NCBI RefSeq assembly: GCF_014648915.1
Contig: NZ_BMSA01000006.1
Location: forward strand, 232,892-296,891
DNA length: 64,000 nucleotides
Reading direction: 5' to 3'
From: Streptomyces phaeofaciens
GTDB taxonomy: Bacteria; Actinomycetota; Actinomycetes; Streptomycetales; Streptomycetaceae
Of this stretch, positions 53,677 through 61,519 are shown one piece after another. Under the pieces are notes generated by a model, which was given only the letters and a program-made list of their open reading frames with translations, was not told where the DNA came from and did not search any database. Each line of letters starts with the position of its first letter. Within the stretch, counting starts at the first letter, position 1. The position numbers and the translations under genes are program-made.

Positions 53677-53768
53677 GCATGTTGAGGGAAGGGCGGTCCT
53701 TCGCATGCTCAGGGGGGGGCGGCCCTTCGCATGTTCAGGGAAGGTCGGCCCCTCCCATGCCCGCCGCC
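53665..53768. repeat. 26-bp tandem repeat array after ilvD
   Basis: There are four units of 26 bp starting at 53665, 53691, 53717 and 53743 (consensus GGGCGGCCCTTCGCATGTTC plus AGGGAA). Units 1 and 3 differ by one base. Unit 4 is decayed. Confidence 0.95.
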
Positions 53769-53784
53769 CGCGGAGCCATCCCTG

Positions 53785-55989
53785 CTACCAGGCCGCGGGA
53801 TCCCGCCCGTCCACGGCGAACACCGTGCCGTCGGGAGCACCCGCGTACACCCGGCCGTCGACCGCCCCGGGCGCCGGCAGGGCCGAGACGACCTCGCCCG
53901 CGTTCGCGCCGAGCCGCAGCGCCGTCTGCCCGACGAGCTTCCCCGCGTCGGTGTCCACGGCGAGGAGACGGCCGTCCGCGGCACTGAAGTACACGTGCTC
54001 GCCGTCGGCGACCGGCACCGAACCCCGGCTCACAGCCGTCTGGAGCGACCACAGCCGCTTCCCCCCGACCGTGTCCACCGCCACCAGCGCCCCGTCGAAG
54101 GCCAGCAGATAGACCCGGTCGCCGTGCACGGCCGCCCGCGCCTGCTGGAGCGGGACGTTCAGCGTCACCCGCAGCACGTCCCCGCTCTCCGGGTAGTAGC
54201 GGACCACGGCGCCGACCTTGCCGTACTCCCCGCCCTCCGCCAGCAGGACGAGGCTGTCGTCCGTGGTGCCCACGAGCGTCAGCGTGCCGTCGAGCGACTT
54301 CTCCCAGCGCACGTCCCCCGTGGCGGGGTCCACGGCCGTGAGCCCGGTGCGCCCGTCGTCCGTCGCGGTCGTCACGTACGCCAGCGGGTCCTTGGGGAAC
54401 GACACGAAGTACGGCCGGCTCTGTCCCGGGATCCGCCGGTCCCACACGGTCCGCCCGGACGCGGCGTCCACGCCGGTCACCGTGCCGTCGGCCGCGGTCA
54501 GCAGCAGCGTGCCGCCGGCGCTCTCGACACCCGCGTACGCCGACACGTCCCGTGTCCAGCGCACCGCGCCCGACGCCGGGTCGAGGGCCTCGACCCGCTT
54601 GCCGGAGTGGGTGAGCACCAGCGCAAGCCCGCCCGCGAGCATCGGCGCCCGGCGGGGTCGGTCGCCCTTGGCGAGGGTGTGCCGCCACGCCACCCGCCCG
54701 TCGGACGCGTCGAGCGCGGACACCAGCCCCGACTGCGCGCAGAGCAGCCGCCGCACGTCGTACGCGCACTGCGGCATGCCGCCGTCGTCACCGCCGCCCG
54801 CCGACTCTGTGGCCGGTGTGGCCGGTGTGGCCGTCCAGCCGGCGAAGGCGGCCGACGCCGAGCGCGACCCGCCCGCCGTGCCCCGCGTGTTCCCGTCCGT
54901 TCCGCCGTCCCCGCCGAGCGCCAGCGCGGAGGCGAGCGCTCCGCCCGAGACGACGACGGCCACGGCGCCGAGGACCAGCCCGATACGGCGGCGCCGGTTC
55001 GGAGGTCTCGGGGCCGTGGGCGATGCCGCGGACGGCCCGCCGTCGCCGGACCCGGACCTGCACCCGGACCCGGCCTCGGTCCCCGCCTCGGCCTCGGCCG
55101 CGTCCGGCTGCGGCTCGTCCGCCGCCCGCTGCGACGGTATGAAGGCCTGGGTGTCGTACGAGGCGGCCACCGAGCGCAGTTCCCGCATCAGCTCGTCCGG
55201 CGTCGGCCGGTCCTCGGGCTCCTTGGCGAGGCAGCGGCGCACCAGCGGCGCGAGGTTCTCCGGTACGCCCGTCAGGTCCGGCTCGTCGTGCACGACCTGG
55301 TAGGCGACGACATAGGGGCTGTCGGAATCGAACGGCCCACGCCCCGTGGCCGCGTGCACCATCACCGAGCCCAGCGCGAAGATGTCGGCGGCGGGCCCGA
55401 CCTCCCGGGGCCGCCGGAACTGCTCGGGCGCCATGAACGGCGGCGTCCCGATCAACTTGCCTGTCTCGGTCCGCAGTTCGCTGTCCTTCGGCCGCGAGAT
55501 ACCGAAGTCGATCACCTTCGGGCCGTCTTCGGCGAGCAGGACGTTGCTCGGCTTCAGATCCCGGTGTACGACCCCGACGCGGTGGATGTCGCGCAGCGCC
55601 TCGGCGAGTCCGGCCATCAGCCGCCGCAACTCACCTGTGTTCATCGGCCCGTTCCGCTTCACCTGTTCGGCGAGCGTCGGGCCGGGGATGAACAGCGTGG
55701 CCATCCAGGGCCGTTCGGCCTCCGGGTCGGCGTCGACGACCGGCGCGGTGAAGGCGCCGCTGACCTTCCGGGCGGCCCCCACCTCCTGCCGGAAACGCCC
55801 CCTGAACTCGGGATCCCTCGCGAACTCCGCGTGGACGACCTTCACCGCGACCTTCATCCCGGAGGTGCTCCGGGCAAGGTGAACCACGCCCATGCCACCG
55901 GAGCCGAGACCCGACTCCAGCCGATAGTGACCGGCGTACTCCGGAAGTTCCGCTTCCGCGCCCGCTCCGGTGTTGCGCTGTGGCGTCAT
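53785..55989 (-). CDS. Receptor-like Ser/Thr protein kinase with extracellular PQQ-type beta-propeller
   Basis: The 734-residue kinase has a Hanks-type domain (residues 20-285): GLGSGGMGVV, K50 in VAVKVV, HRDLKPSNVL, DFGISR and GTPPFMAPEQ. A Pro/Ser-rich juxtamembrane linker follows, then one membrane segment (about 335-355). About 330 extracytoplasmic residues come last, made of PQQ/WD-like blades (LVSALDASDGRVAWRHTLAKG, VEALDPASGAVRWTRDVS, LTAVDPATGDVRWEKSL, LVAVDTVGGKRLWSLQ, LLAVDTDAGKLVGQTAL). The propeller probably senses an outside ligand. Two cysteines (PQCAYDVRRLLC) sit just outside the membrane. The start is at ATG 55989. Confidence 0.93.
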   Translation of the reverse strand: MTPQRNTGAGAEAELPEYAGHYRLESGLGSGGMGVVHLARSTSGMKVAVKVVHAEFARDPEFRGRFRQEVGAARKVSGAFTAPVVDADPEAERPWMATLFIPGPTLAEQVKRNGPMNTGELRRLMAGLAEALRDIHRVGVVHRDLKPSNVLLAEDGPKVIDFGISRPKDSELRTETGKLIGTPPFMAPEQFRRPREVGPAADIFALGSVMVHAATGRGPFDSDSPYVVAYQVVHDEPDLTGVPENLAPLVRRCLAKEPEDRPTPDELMRELRSVAASYDTQAFIPSQRAADEPQPDAAEAEAGTEAGSGCRSGSGDGGPSAASPTAPRPPNRRRRIGLVLGAVAVVVSGGALASALALGGDGGTDGNTRGTAGGSRSASAAFAGWTATPATPATESAGGGDDGGMPQCAYDVRRLLCAQSGLVSALDASDGRVAWRHTLAKGDRPRRAPMLAGGLALVLTHSGKRVEALDPASGAVRWTRDVSAYAGVESAGGTLLLTAADGTVTGVDAASGRTVWDRRIPGQSRPYFVSFPKDPLAYVTTATDDGRTGLTAVDPATGDVRWEKSLDGTLTLVGTTDDSLVLLAEGGEYGKVGAVVRYYPESGDVLRVTLNVPLQQARAAVHGDRVYLLAFDGALVAVDTVGGKRLWSLQTAVSRGSVPVADGEHVYFSAADGRLLAVDTDAGKLVGQTALRLGANAGEVVSALPAPGAVDGRVYAGAPDGTVFAVDGRDPAAW

Positions 55990-56170
55990 GGACCACCCCC
56001 GTGCTGTTCTTCCGCGCGCGCGACGCACGGAGCCTAGTCGATGACTCGAACGGGACAGAGGCGGCTTGCTAGCCTCCGTGTGCGAATCCTGTACATGTGT
56101 TTCAGGACGGGTTTTAAGGGAATCAACGTGGCCTCATGGCACTCATGAGGTCCAACGGGGGAGGTTTTCC

Positions 56171-56485
56171 ATGTCTGTCGACCGTGTGGAAGAGGCCGAG
56201 AACATCGGTGCGGCGGAGGCCGTCGCGACGGCCGGACTGACGTACTACCCGGTCGCCCCGGGCGTCCGGCTGAACGTGCGCAGCGGCCCCGGCACCAGCT
56301 ACCCGATCGTCAAGGTCCTGCCCGAGGGCACCAAGGTCCCGATCTTCTGCCAGTCGCCCGGCACGACGATCAGCGGCCCGTACGGCACCACGAACATCTG
56401 GGACAACATCGCCGACAGCCAGTTCGTCTCCGACGCGTACGTCAGGACCGGCAGCGACGGCTACATCGCCGCACGCTGCGCCTGA
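56171..56485 (+). CDS. SH3b-domain protein lacking a recognisable signal peptide
   Basis: The 104-residue product is essentially one bacterial SH3 domain: LTYYPVAPGVRLNVRSGPGTSYPIVKVLPEGTKVPIFCQSPGTTISGPYGTTNIWDNI, ending YVRTGSDGYIAARCA. Such domains usually bind cell-wall peptides after export, but residues 1-20 (MSVDRVEEAENIGAAEAVAT) are acidic and give no signal peptide or membrane segment. The ATG has GGGGGAGG 7-8 nt upstream, so the start is well supported. Two cysteines could pair if the protein is exported. Confidence 0.85.
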   Translation: MSVDRVEEAENIGAAEAVATAGLTYYPVAPGVRLNVRSGPGTSYPIVKVLPEGTKVPIFCQSPGTTISGPYGTTNIWDNIADSQFVSDAYVRTGSDGYIAARCA

Positions 56486-56547
56486 CGGCTGGGTCGCTCG
56501 GCGTCGGGCGTGACGGCTGGGTCGTTCGGCGTCGGGCGTGACGGCTG
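56483..56547. repeat. 28-bp tandem repeat after the SH3b gene
   Basis: The units 56483-56510 and 56511-56538 differ at one base; a third partial copy (TGACGGCTG) follows. The first copy begins at the stop codon of the SH3b gene. Confidence 0.92.
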
Positions 56548-56633
56548 CTGCATTGCCCGTCCCGCCCGCCCCACGCCCGAGCACGGAGCGCCCCACCCGG
56601 GAGCCCGCCCCCGACCGGAGCCATAATCGTCCC

Positions 56634-57179
56634 GTGAGCGACGAAATCGGCACCCCGGACACCTCGGCGGGCTCCCCGGACATCCCCGCGGGCACCCCGG
56701 CCGGCCAGGCGGACCCCACCGGCCCCCGCCCCGAGCCCCTGCGCTTCTTCGGCACGACCTGGGTGAACCACGACCAGGGCTACGCCGTCCGTCGCGCCGG
56801 CGCGACCATCGGCGCGCTCCTCGCCACGACCGCCTCCTGCCTCGTTCTGCGCTTCGCCTACGAGGGCCTGGCCATCGCCGACATCGGCGGCTTCGTGAAC
56901 CTGCTGGTCGTCGTGATGTTCGCGATCTGCAGCGCCCTCGCCTTCCGCAACACCTGGGAGAGCTTCACCAAGCGCCCCGACCCCGACCGCCAGGCCTCTC
57001 TCCGGGGCCTCCTGGCCATCGGCTTCGTCGGCTCGCTCGTCGCCTACTTCTTCCGCTCCCTCGCCGAGGCGCCCGGCGAGAAACTCCACCGGGCCGAGTA
57101 CGAGACGGCCCGGGAGCAGCACGCGAAGCGCACCACCCGCCGCACGGGCAACCCCGCGAAGAAGCGCCGCCGTACCTGA
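56634..57179 (+). CDS. Three-TM membrane protein of unknown function
   Basis: The 181-residue protein has a Pro/Gly/Thr/Asp-rich N-terminus (about 40 residues) and then RFFGTTWVNHDQGYAVRRAGATIGALLATTASCLVLRFAY. Membrane segments lie at about 60-80, 85-107 and 125-142 (LRGLLAIGFVGSLVAYFFRSL). A very basic end follows (AKRTTRRTGNPAKKRRRT). I recognise no domain with known function. The GTG at 56634 starts a sequence with the local codon bias; the open frame further upstream crosses the 28-bp repeats and is not convincing. Confidence 0.75.
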   Translation: MSDEIGTPDTSAGSPDIPAGTPAGQADPTGPRPEPLRFFGTTWVNHDQGYAVRRAGATIGALLATTASCLVLRFAYEGLAIADIGGFVNLLVVVMFAICSALAFRNTWESFTKRPDPDRQASLRGLLAIGFVGSLVAYFFRSLAEAPGEKLHRAEYETAREQHAKRTTRRTGNPAKKRRRT

Positions 57180-57242
57180 CCCGGCCGGGAACGCCCACGA
57201 AACCCCGTTCCCCTCCGCACCCCCACGGGTCACGATGACTTC

Positions 57243-58031
57243 ATGACGGCCCCTTCCCACCCCACGCCGGCCCACGCCGCCACCCGCGCCCATTCCTTCA
57301 ACGCCGCCGCCGCCCAGTACGCCGCCAACCGCCCCTCCTACCCGCCCGCCCTCCTCGACACGATCGAGGAACTGTCCGGCCGCCCCCTCGCCGGTGCGCG
57401 GGTCGCGGACATCGGGGCCGGCACGGGCATCGCGACCGCTCTCCTGCACACCCGTGGCGCGCACGTCGTCGCCGTCGAGCCCGGGGACGGCATGACGGCG
57501 CAGTTCCGCCGGGCCCTCCCGGACGTGCCCGTCGTCCGGGGCGACGGCAACCGCCTCCCGCTGGCCACCGCCTCCCTCGACCTCCTCACCTACGCCCAGT
57601 CCTGGCACTGGACCGACCCCGCCCGCTCGGTCCCGGAAGCCCTGCGCGTCCTGCGGCCGGGCGGCGCGCTGGCGCTGTGGTGGAACACCGGCGCGCTCGA
57701 CGTGCCGTGGATCGAGGCCCAGGCGAACCGCATCGAACGCCACTTCGGCATCGACCCGCTGGTGAGGAAGAACGGCGACGCCACCCACATCGCCCTCGCC
57801 GACCCGACCGGCAGCCTCGCCTTCACCCGCCGCCGGATCCGCTGGAGCCGCCGCGTCCCCGTCGACCTCCACCTCGCCAACATAGGCAGCCACTCGGGCT
57901 TCCTGGTCCAGGGCGAACAGCGAGCGACCGCCTTCCTCACCGAGGAGCGCCGCCACCTCCTCGCCGCTTTCCCCGACGGCACGATCGAGGAGACCTACGA
58001 CGTGGAACTGCTGGTCGCGACCTCCCCCTGA
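57243..58031 (+). CDS. Class I SAM-dependent methyltransferase
   Basis: The 262-residue enzyme is of the Methyltransf_11/UbiE-like group: FNAAAAQYAANRPSYPPALLDTI start, SAM motif VADIGAGTGIATALL (about residues 54-68), acidic VVAVEPGDGM, and LDLLTYAQSWHWTDPARSVPEALRVLRPGGALALWW. The substrate is not apparent. Its 3' end overlaps the convergent SulP gene by 37 bp, so antisense contact between the two mRNAs is possible. The ATG lies 63 bp after the previous gene. Confidence 0.9.
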   Translation: MTAPSHPTPAHAATRAHSFNAAAAQYAANRPSYPPALLDTIEELSGRPLAGARVADIGAGTGIATALLHTRGAHVVAVEPGDGMTAQFRRALPDVPVVRGDGNRLPLATASLDLLTYAQSWHWTDPARSVPEALRVLRPGGALALWWNTGALDVPWIEAQANRIERHFGIDPLVRKNGDATHIALADPTGSLAFTRRRIRWSRRVPVDLHLANIGSHSGFLVQGEQRATAFLTEERRHLLAAFPDGTIEETYDVELLVATSP

Positions 58032-59485
58032 GGCTCCTCCGGCAGCTCCGCCCGCCGTTCTCGCGCCGCGGCCCACCCTTCGAGGGCCGCCGCGCAGGCG
58101 TGATCCGCATGCCGCAGCCCGGCCAGCTCCAGCCGCACCTTCCGGTCGTACGGCAGCGCGTCCAACGCGTCCAGCAGCTTCGGCAGCCGCAGGAACGTCG
58201 CATGACCGACCACCCGCACGACGATCCCGTCGTCCCCCCGGTCCTCCGTCTCCACGTGGACGTGGCTGATCTCCCACGCCGTCTTCGCGACGGCCAGCGC
58301 CAGCCCGACCAGCACCCCCTCGAACAGGTTCCCCACCACGATCGCCACCGCCGTGACGCCGAGGACCAGGACCTCCCCGCGGTGCGCGCGCCACAGCGTC
58401 CGTACCTCGCGCACCGGCACGAGCCTGCACCCGGCGTGCACCAGCAGCCCTGCCAGCGCCGCGACCGGGACGGCTCCGAGCACCCCGGGCAGGAAGGCCG
58501 CGAACAGCAGCAGCCACACCCCGTGCAGTACCCGTGAAGCTCTGGTCCGCGCCACCGCCCGCACTCCCCGCGACGGGGCGCGCCCAGCCGCGCTCCGCAG
58601 GATGAGCGACGTCATCGGCAGCGCGCCCAGTACCCCGCACACCGCGTTCCCCGCGCCCTGCGCCATCAGCTCCCGGTCGTGTTCCGTCCGCCGTCCGTCG
58701 CGCGGCCGGTCCACCGCCGCCGCGCCGAACAACGACTCCGCCGACGCGATCAGCGCGAACGCCACGACCGTCCCGATCACCCCCACTTCCGTCAGCCGGC
58801 CGAAGTCCGCCGCCTCCGGCACCCGTACGGCATCCCACAGCCCCTGCACCTGGACCCGCCGCACCTCCAGGTCGAACGCCCAGGTCACCCCCGCCGCCAG
58901 TGCGATCGCCGGCACCGCCGCCGGCACCAGCCGCGCCCCGCGCCGCCACCGGCCCCACAGCAGCAGCACCACCATGGTGGCACCGCCCACCGACAACGCC
59001 ACCGGATCCGCCCGCCCGGGCAGCGACACCAGCCCGGCGAGCCTCCCGGGCCCGCTCCCCGGCGCGGTCGCGTCCCCGAGGGCGTACACCTGCCCGGCGA
59101 CCAGCACCAGCCCGATCCCGGCGAGCATCCCCTGCGCGACGGCCACGGACACCGCCCGGAACCACCGCCCGAGCCGCAGCGCCCCGAGCGCGAACTGCAC
59201 CAGCCCGGCGCCGAGCACGAGCACACCGAGGGTGCGCAGGCCGTACGCCTGCACGGCCTCGCACACCAGCAGGGTCAGTCCCACCGCCGGACCGCTCACC
59301 CGGAGGCTGCCGCCGGGCAGCAGCCCGGCGACCAGCCCGCCGACGATCCCGGTGACCAGCCCCAGCTCGGCGGGCACGCCGGAAGCCACGGCGACACCCG
59401 CACACAGGGGCACCGCCACGAGGAATCCAAAAAAGACGAGGAGGGAAGAGAGGAGATCGGCTTTGTGGACACCAGGACACGTCAC
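57995..59485 (-). CDS. SulP-family anion transporter with STAS domain
   Basis: The 496-residue transporter has 10-14 hydrophobic segments and a C-terminal STAS domain from about residue 405 (GIVVRVVGHATFLRLPKLLDALDALPYDRKVRLELAGLRHADHACAAALEGW). The SulP signature area SGPAVGLTLLVCEAVQ and LPMTSLILRSAAGRAP are visible. SulP proteins carry sulfate, bicarbonate or other anions; the true substrate is undecided. The GTG at 59485 has GGAGG 6 nt upstream and overlaps the stop of a 37-codon ORF rich in Cys-Cys and Arg (GTGA), which suggests sulfate/cysteine-linked control. Confidence 0.9.
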   Translation of the reverse strand: MTCPGVHKADLLSSLLVFFGFLVAVPLCAGVAVASGVPAELGLVTGIVGGLVAGLLPGGSLRVSGPAVGLTLLVCEAVQAYGLRTLGVLVLGAGLVQFALGALRLGRWFRAVSVAVAQGMLAGIGLVLVAGQVYALGDATAPGSGPGRLAGLVSLPGRADPVALSVGGATMVVLLLWGRWRRGARLVPAAVPAIALAAGVTWAFDLEVRRVQVQGLWDAVRVPEAADFGRLTEVGVIGTVVAFALIASAESLFGAAAVDRPRDGRRTEHDRELMAQGAGNAVCGVLGALPMTSLILRSAAGRAPSRGVRAVARTRASRVLHGVWLLLFAAFLPGVLGAVPVAALAGLLVHAGCRLVPVREVRTLWRAHRGEVLVLGVTAVAIVVGNLFEGVLVGLALAVAKTAWEISHVHVETEDRGDDGIVVRVVGHATFLRLPKLLDALDALPYDRKVRLELAGLRHADHACAAALEGWAAARERRAELPEEPQGEVATSSSTS

Positions 59486-59595
59486 GGAGCACCTCCGGCA
59501 GGGAACGGGAGATGCGTGGGCGCGCCGCGCCGGGGGAGGGCGCGGCGACGGACTGCGCGGCAGCAGCCGTGGACCTCACCGCGCATGAATTCCAT
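59482..59595 (-). CDS. Candidate Cys-Cys leader peptide of the SulP gene
   Basis: This short ORF (37 codons; 34 if the second ATG at 59586 is used) reads MEFMRGEVHGCCRAVRRRAL at its start and ends in FPAGGAP, with its stop overlapping the SulP GTG start. Adjacent cysteines followed by arginines, directly before a sulfate-type transporter gene and coupled to it, resemble the cysteine-responsive upstream ORFs known in mycobacteria and other actinobacteria. There is no ribosome-binding site evident before the ATG, so it could be leaderless. Not proven to be translated. Confidence 0.45.
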   Translation of the reverse strand: MEFMRGEVHGCCRAVRRRALPRRGAPTHLPFPAGGAP

Positions 59596-59755
59596 TGTCA
59601 GTTGAAACGACCGATTCCGCATCGGGTTCCGGTGCTCAGTACGTGAACACGGAGTCGAAGGAACCGGATCCTCCGCTTCCAATCCCACCGCCGCGCGCCT
59701 GCGCCGCCGCACGCACCCCGGCCGGCCGCCCCGCCCGGCGCCCCGACCGCGGCGC

Positions 59756-59784
59756 TTGACGGGGCATGGCCCCGAGAGCATTAT
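59756..59784 (+). promoter_or_regulatory. Promoter of the ABC exporter operon
   Basis: TTGACG (59756-59761), a 17-bp spacer and CATTAT (59779-59784) fit a housekeeping promoter. Transcription would begin near 59791-59795, at the start codon, so the mRNA is probably leaderless. Confidence 0.55.
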
Positions 59785-59800
59785 TCATCGCGTGATGAAT
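59783..59800. promoter_or_regulatory. Inverted repeat over the start of the ABC exporter gene
   Basis: ATTCATC (59783-59789) and GATGAAT (59794-59800) are perfect inverted repeats with a 4-nt spacer. The site overlaps the -10 and the start codon, an ideal place for a dimeric (TetR-type) repressor. No regulator gene is adjacent in this window. Confidence 0.7.
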
Positions 59801-60625
59801 TTTAAGAACGGGCCCTCCGAGCCACCCGACAGCCGGCCCGCCCCGTCCGGGGGCGAGCCCGTGCCCCCCGCCATCGACGCCCGGCACCTCACCGTCGTCC
59901 GCGGCCCCCGCACCGTCCTGCGCGCCCTCGACTTCACCGTCCCGCGCGGCCAGATCACCGGCCTGCTCGGCCCCTCCGGCTGCGGCAAGTCCACGCTGAT
60001 GCGCGCGATCGTCGGCACCCAGGACAAGGTCACCGGCACGCTCGACGTCCTCGGCCGCCCCGCCGGCCACTCCTCCCTGCGCACCCGCATCGGCTACGTC
60101 ACCCAGGCGCCCTCCGTCTACGACGACCTGACCGTCCGCCAGAACCTCGACTACTTCGCCGCGATCCTCGACCCCGGCCGCGCCGCGACCGACCGACGCC
60201 ACGAGAACGTCACCCGGGCCATCTCCGACGTCGACCTCACCACCCACGCCGACGCCCTCGCCGGAAACCTCTCCGGCGGCCAGCGCAACCGCGTCTCCCT
60301 CGCCGTCGCGCTCCTCGGCACCCCGGAACTCCTCGTCCTCGACGAACCCACCGTCGGCCTCGACCCCGTACTCCGCCGCGACCTGTGGCAGCTCTTCGAC
60401 GACATCGCCGCCTCCCGCGGCGCCACCCTCCTCGTCTCCTCCCACGTCATGGACGAGGCCGAGCGCTGCCACCGCCTGCTCCTGATGCGCGACGGCGAGA
60501 TCCTCGCCGACGACACCCCGGCCGCCCTCCGCGAACGCACCCACTCCGACACCGTCGAGACGGCCTTCCTCCACCTGGTCGACGAGGCCGCCGAGGCCGC
60601 CCGCGCGAAGGAGACGACCCGATGA
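59795..60625 (+). CDS. ABC exporter ATP-binding protein (DrrA-like)
   Basis: The 276-residue subunit has Walker A GLLGPSGCGKSTLM, Q-loop YVTQAPSVYDDLTVRQNL, signature NLSGGQRNRVSLA, Walker B ELLVLDEPTVGLDP and H-loop LVSSHVMDEAERC. The VYDDLTVRQNLDYFA pattern is typical of drug exporters of the DrrA group. The start could be GTG 59792 or ATG 59795; neither has a Shine-Dalgarno site, in keeping with a leaderless mRNA. It overlaps the permease gene by 4 bp (ATGA). Confidence 0.93.
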   Translation: MNFKNGPSEPPDSRPAPSGGEPVPPAIDARHLTVVRGPRTVLRALDFTVPRGQITGLLGPSGCGKSTLMRAIVGTQDKVTGTLDVLGRPAGHSSLRTRIGYVTQAPSVYDDLTVRQNLDYFAAILDPGRAATDRRHENVTRAISDVDLTTHADALAGNLSGGQRNRVSLAVALLGTPELLVLDEPTVGLDPVLRRDLWQLFDDIAASRGATLLVSSHVMDEAERCHRLLLMRDGEILADDTPAALRERTHSDTVETAFLHLVDEAAEAARAKETTR

Positions 60626-61395
60626 CCACCTCAGCCCCCGCCGCCCCCACCGGCGCCCTCAACCTCTCCCGCACCACCGCCACCGCCGCCCGCGTCCTGC
60701 GCCAGCTGCGCCACGACCCCCGCACCATCGCGCTGATGATCCTCATCCCCTGCGTGATGCTCTTCCTGCTGCGCTACGTCTTCGACGGCAGCCCGCGCAC
60801 CTTCGACAACATCGGCGCGTCCCTGCTCGGGATCTTCCCGCTGATCACGATGTTCCTGGTCACCTCCATCGCCACCCTGCGCGAACGCACCTCCGGCACC
60901 CTCGAACGCCTCCTCGCCATGCCCCTGGGCAAGGGCGACCTCATCGCCGGCTACGCCCTCGCCTTCGGCACCCTCGCGATCATCCAGTCCGCCCTCGCCA
61001 CGGGCCTCGCGGTCTGGGCCCTGGACCTCGACGTCACCGGCAGCCCCTGGCTCCTCCTCCTGGTCGCCCTCCTCGACGCCCTGCTCGGCACCGCCCTCGG
61101 CCTCTTCGTCTCGGCCTTCGCGTCCTCCGAGTTCCAGGCGGTCCAGTTCATGCCGGCCGTGATCTTCCCCCAGCTCCTCCTCTGCGGCCTCTTCACCCCG
61201 CGCGACGCCATGCACCCCGCCCTCGAAGCCGTCTCCGACGTCCTCCCCATGTCCTATGCCGTCGACGGCATGAACGAGGTCCTCCACCACACGGACATGA
61301 CGACGACCTTCGTACGGGACGTCCTCATCGTCGGCGGCTGCGCGCTGCTGGTCCTAGGCCTGGGCGCGGCGACCCTGCGACGCAGGACGCAGTAG
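60622..61395 (+). CDS. ABC-2 type permease (DrrB-like)
   Basis: The 257-residue permease has six membrane segments and the ABC2_membrane pattern: LRHDPRTIALMILIPCVMLFLLRYVFDG at the start, TLRERTSGTLERLLAMPLGKGDLIAGYALAFGTLAIIQS in the middle, and the drug-exporter signature VQFMPAVIFPQLLLCGLFTPRDAMHPALEAVSDVLPMSYAVDGMNEVL near the end. With the overlapping ATPase it forms an export pump, 2+2 subunits by family knowledge. The cargo is unknown. Confidence 0.93.
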   Translation: MTTSAPAAPTGALNLSRTTATAARVLRQLRHDPRTIALMILIPCVMLFLLRYVFDGSPRTFDNIGASLLGIFPLITMFLVTSIATLRERTSGTLERLLAMPLGKGDLIAGYALAFGTLAIIQSALATGLAVWALDLDVTGSPWLLLLVALLDALLGTALGLFVSAFASSEFQAVQFMPAVIFPQLLLCGLFTPRDAMHPALEAVSDVLPMSYAVDGMNEVLHHTDMTTTFVRDVLIVGGCALLVLGLGAATLRRRTQ

Positions 61396-61519
61396 TCCGG
61401 ACACCACCCCCGGGCGCCCCCCGAGACCGACGTCCCGCCCACCGGACAGCCACCCCCCACCCGCCCGCACCGGTGCGAGGATGAACCCGGACGACGCAAC
61501 CCCCGGAGGGCCCCGCATC

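Noticed and set aside
56442..59579. A 1045-codon open frame on the - strand
   Set aside because: Shadow of the SulP, methyltransferase and membrane-protein genes in another frame; its translation is Arg/Gly-rich noise without domains.
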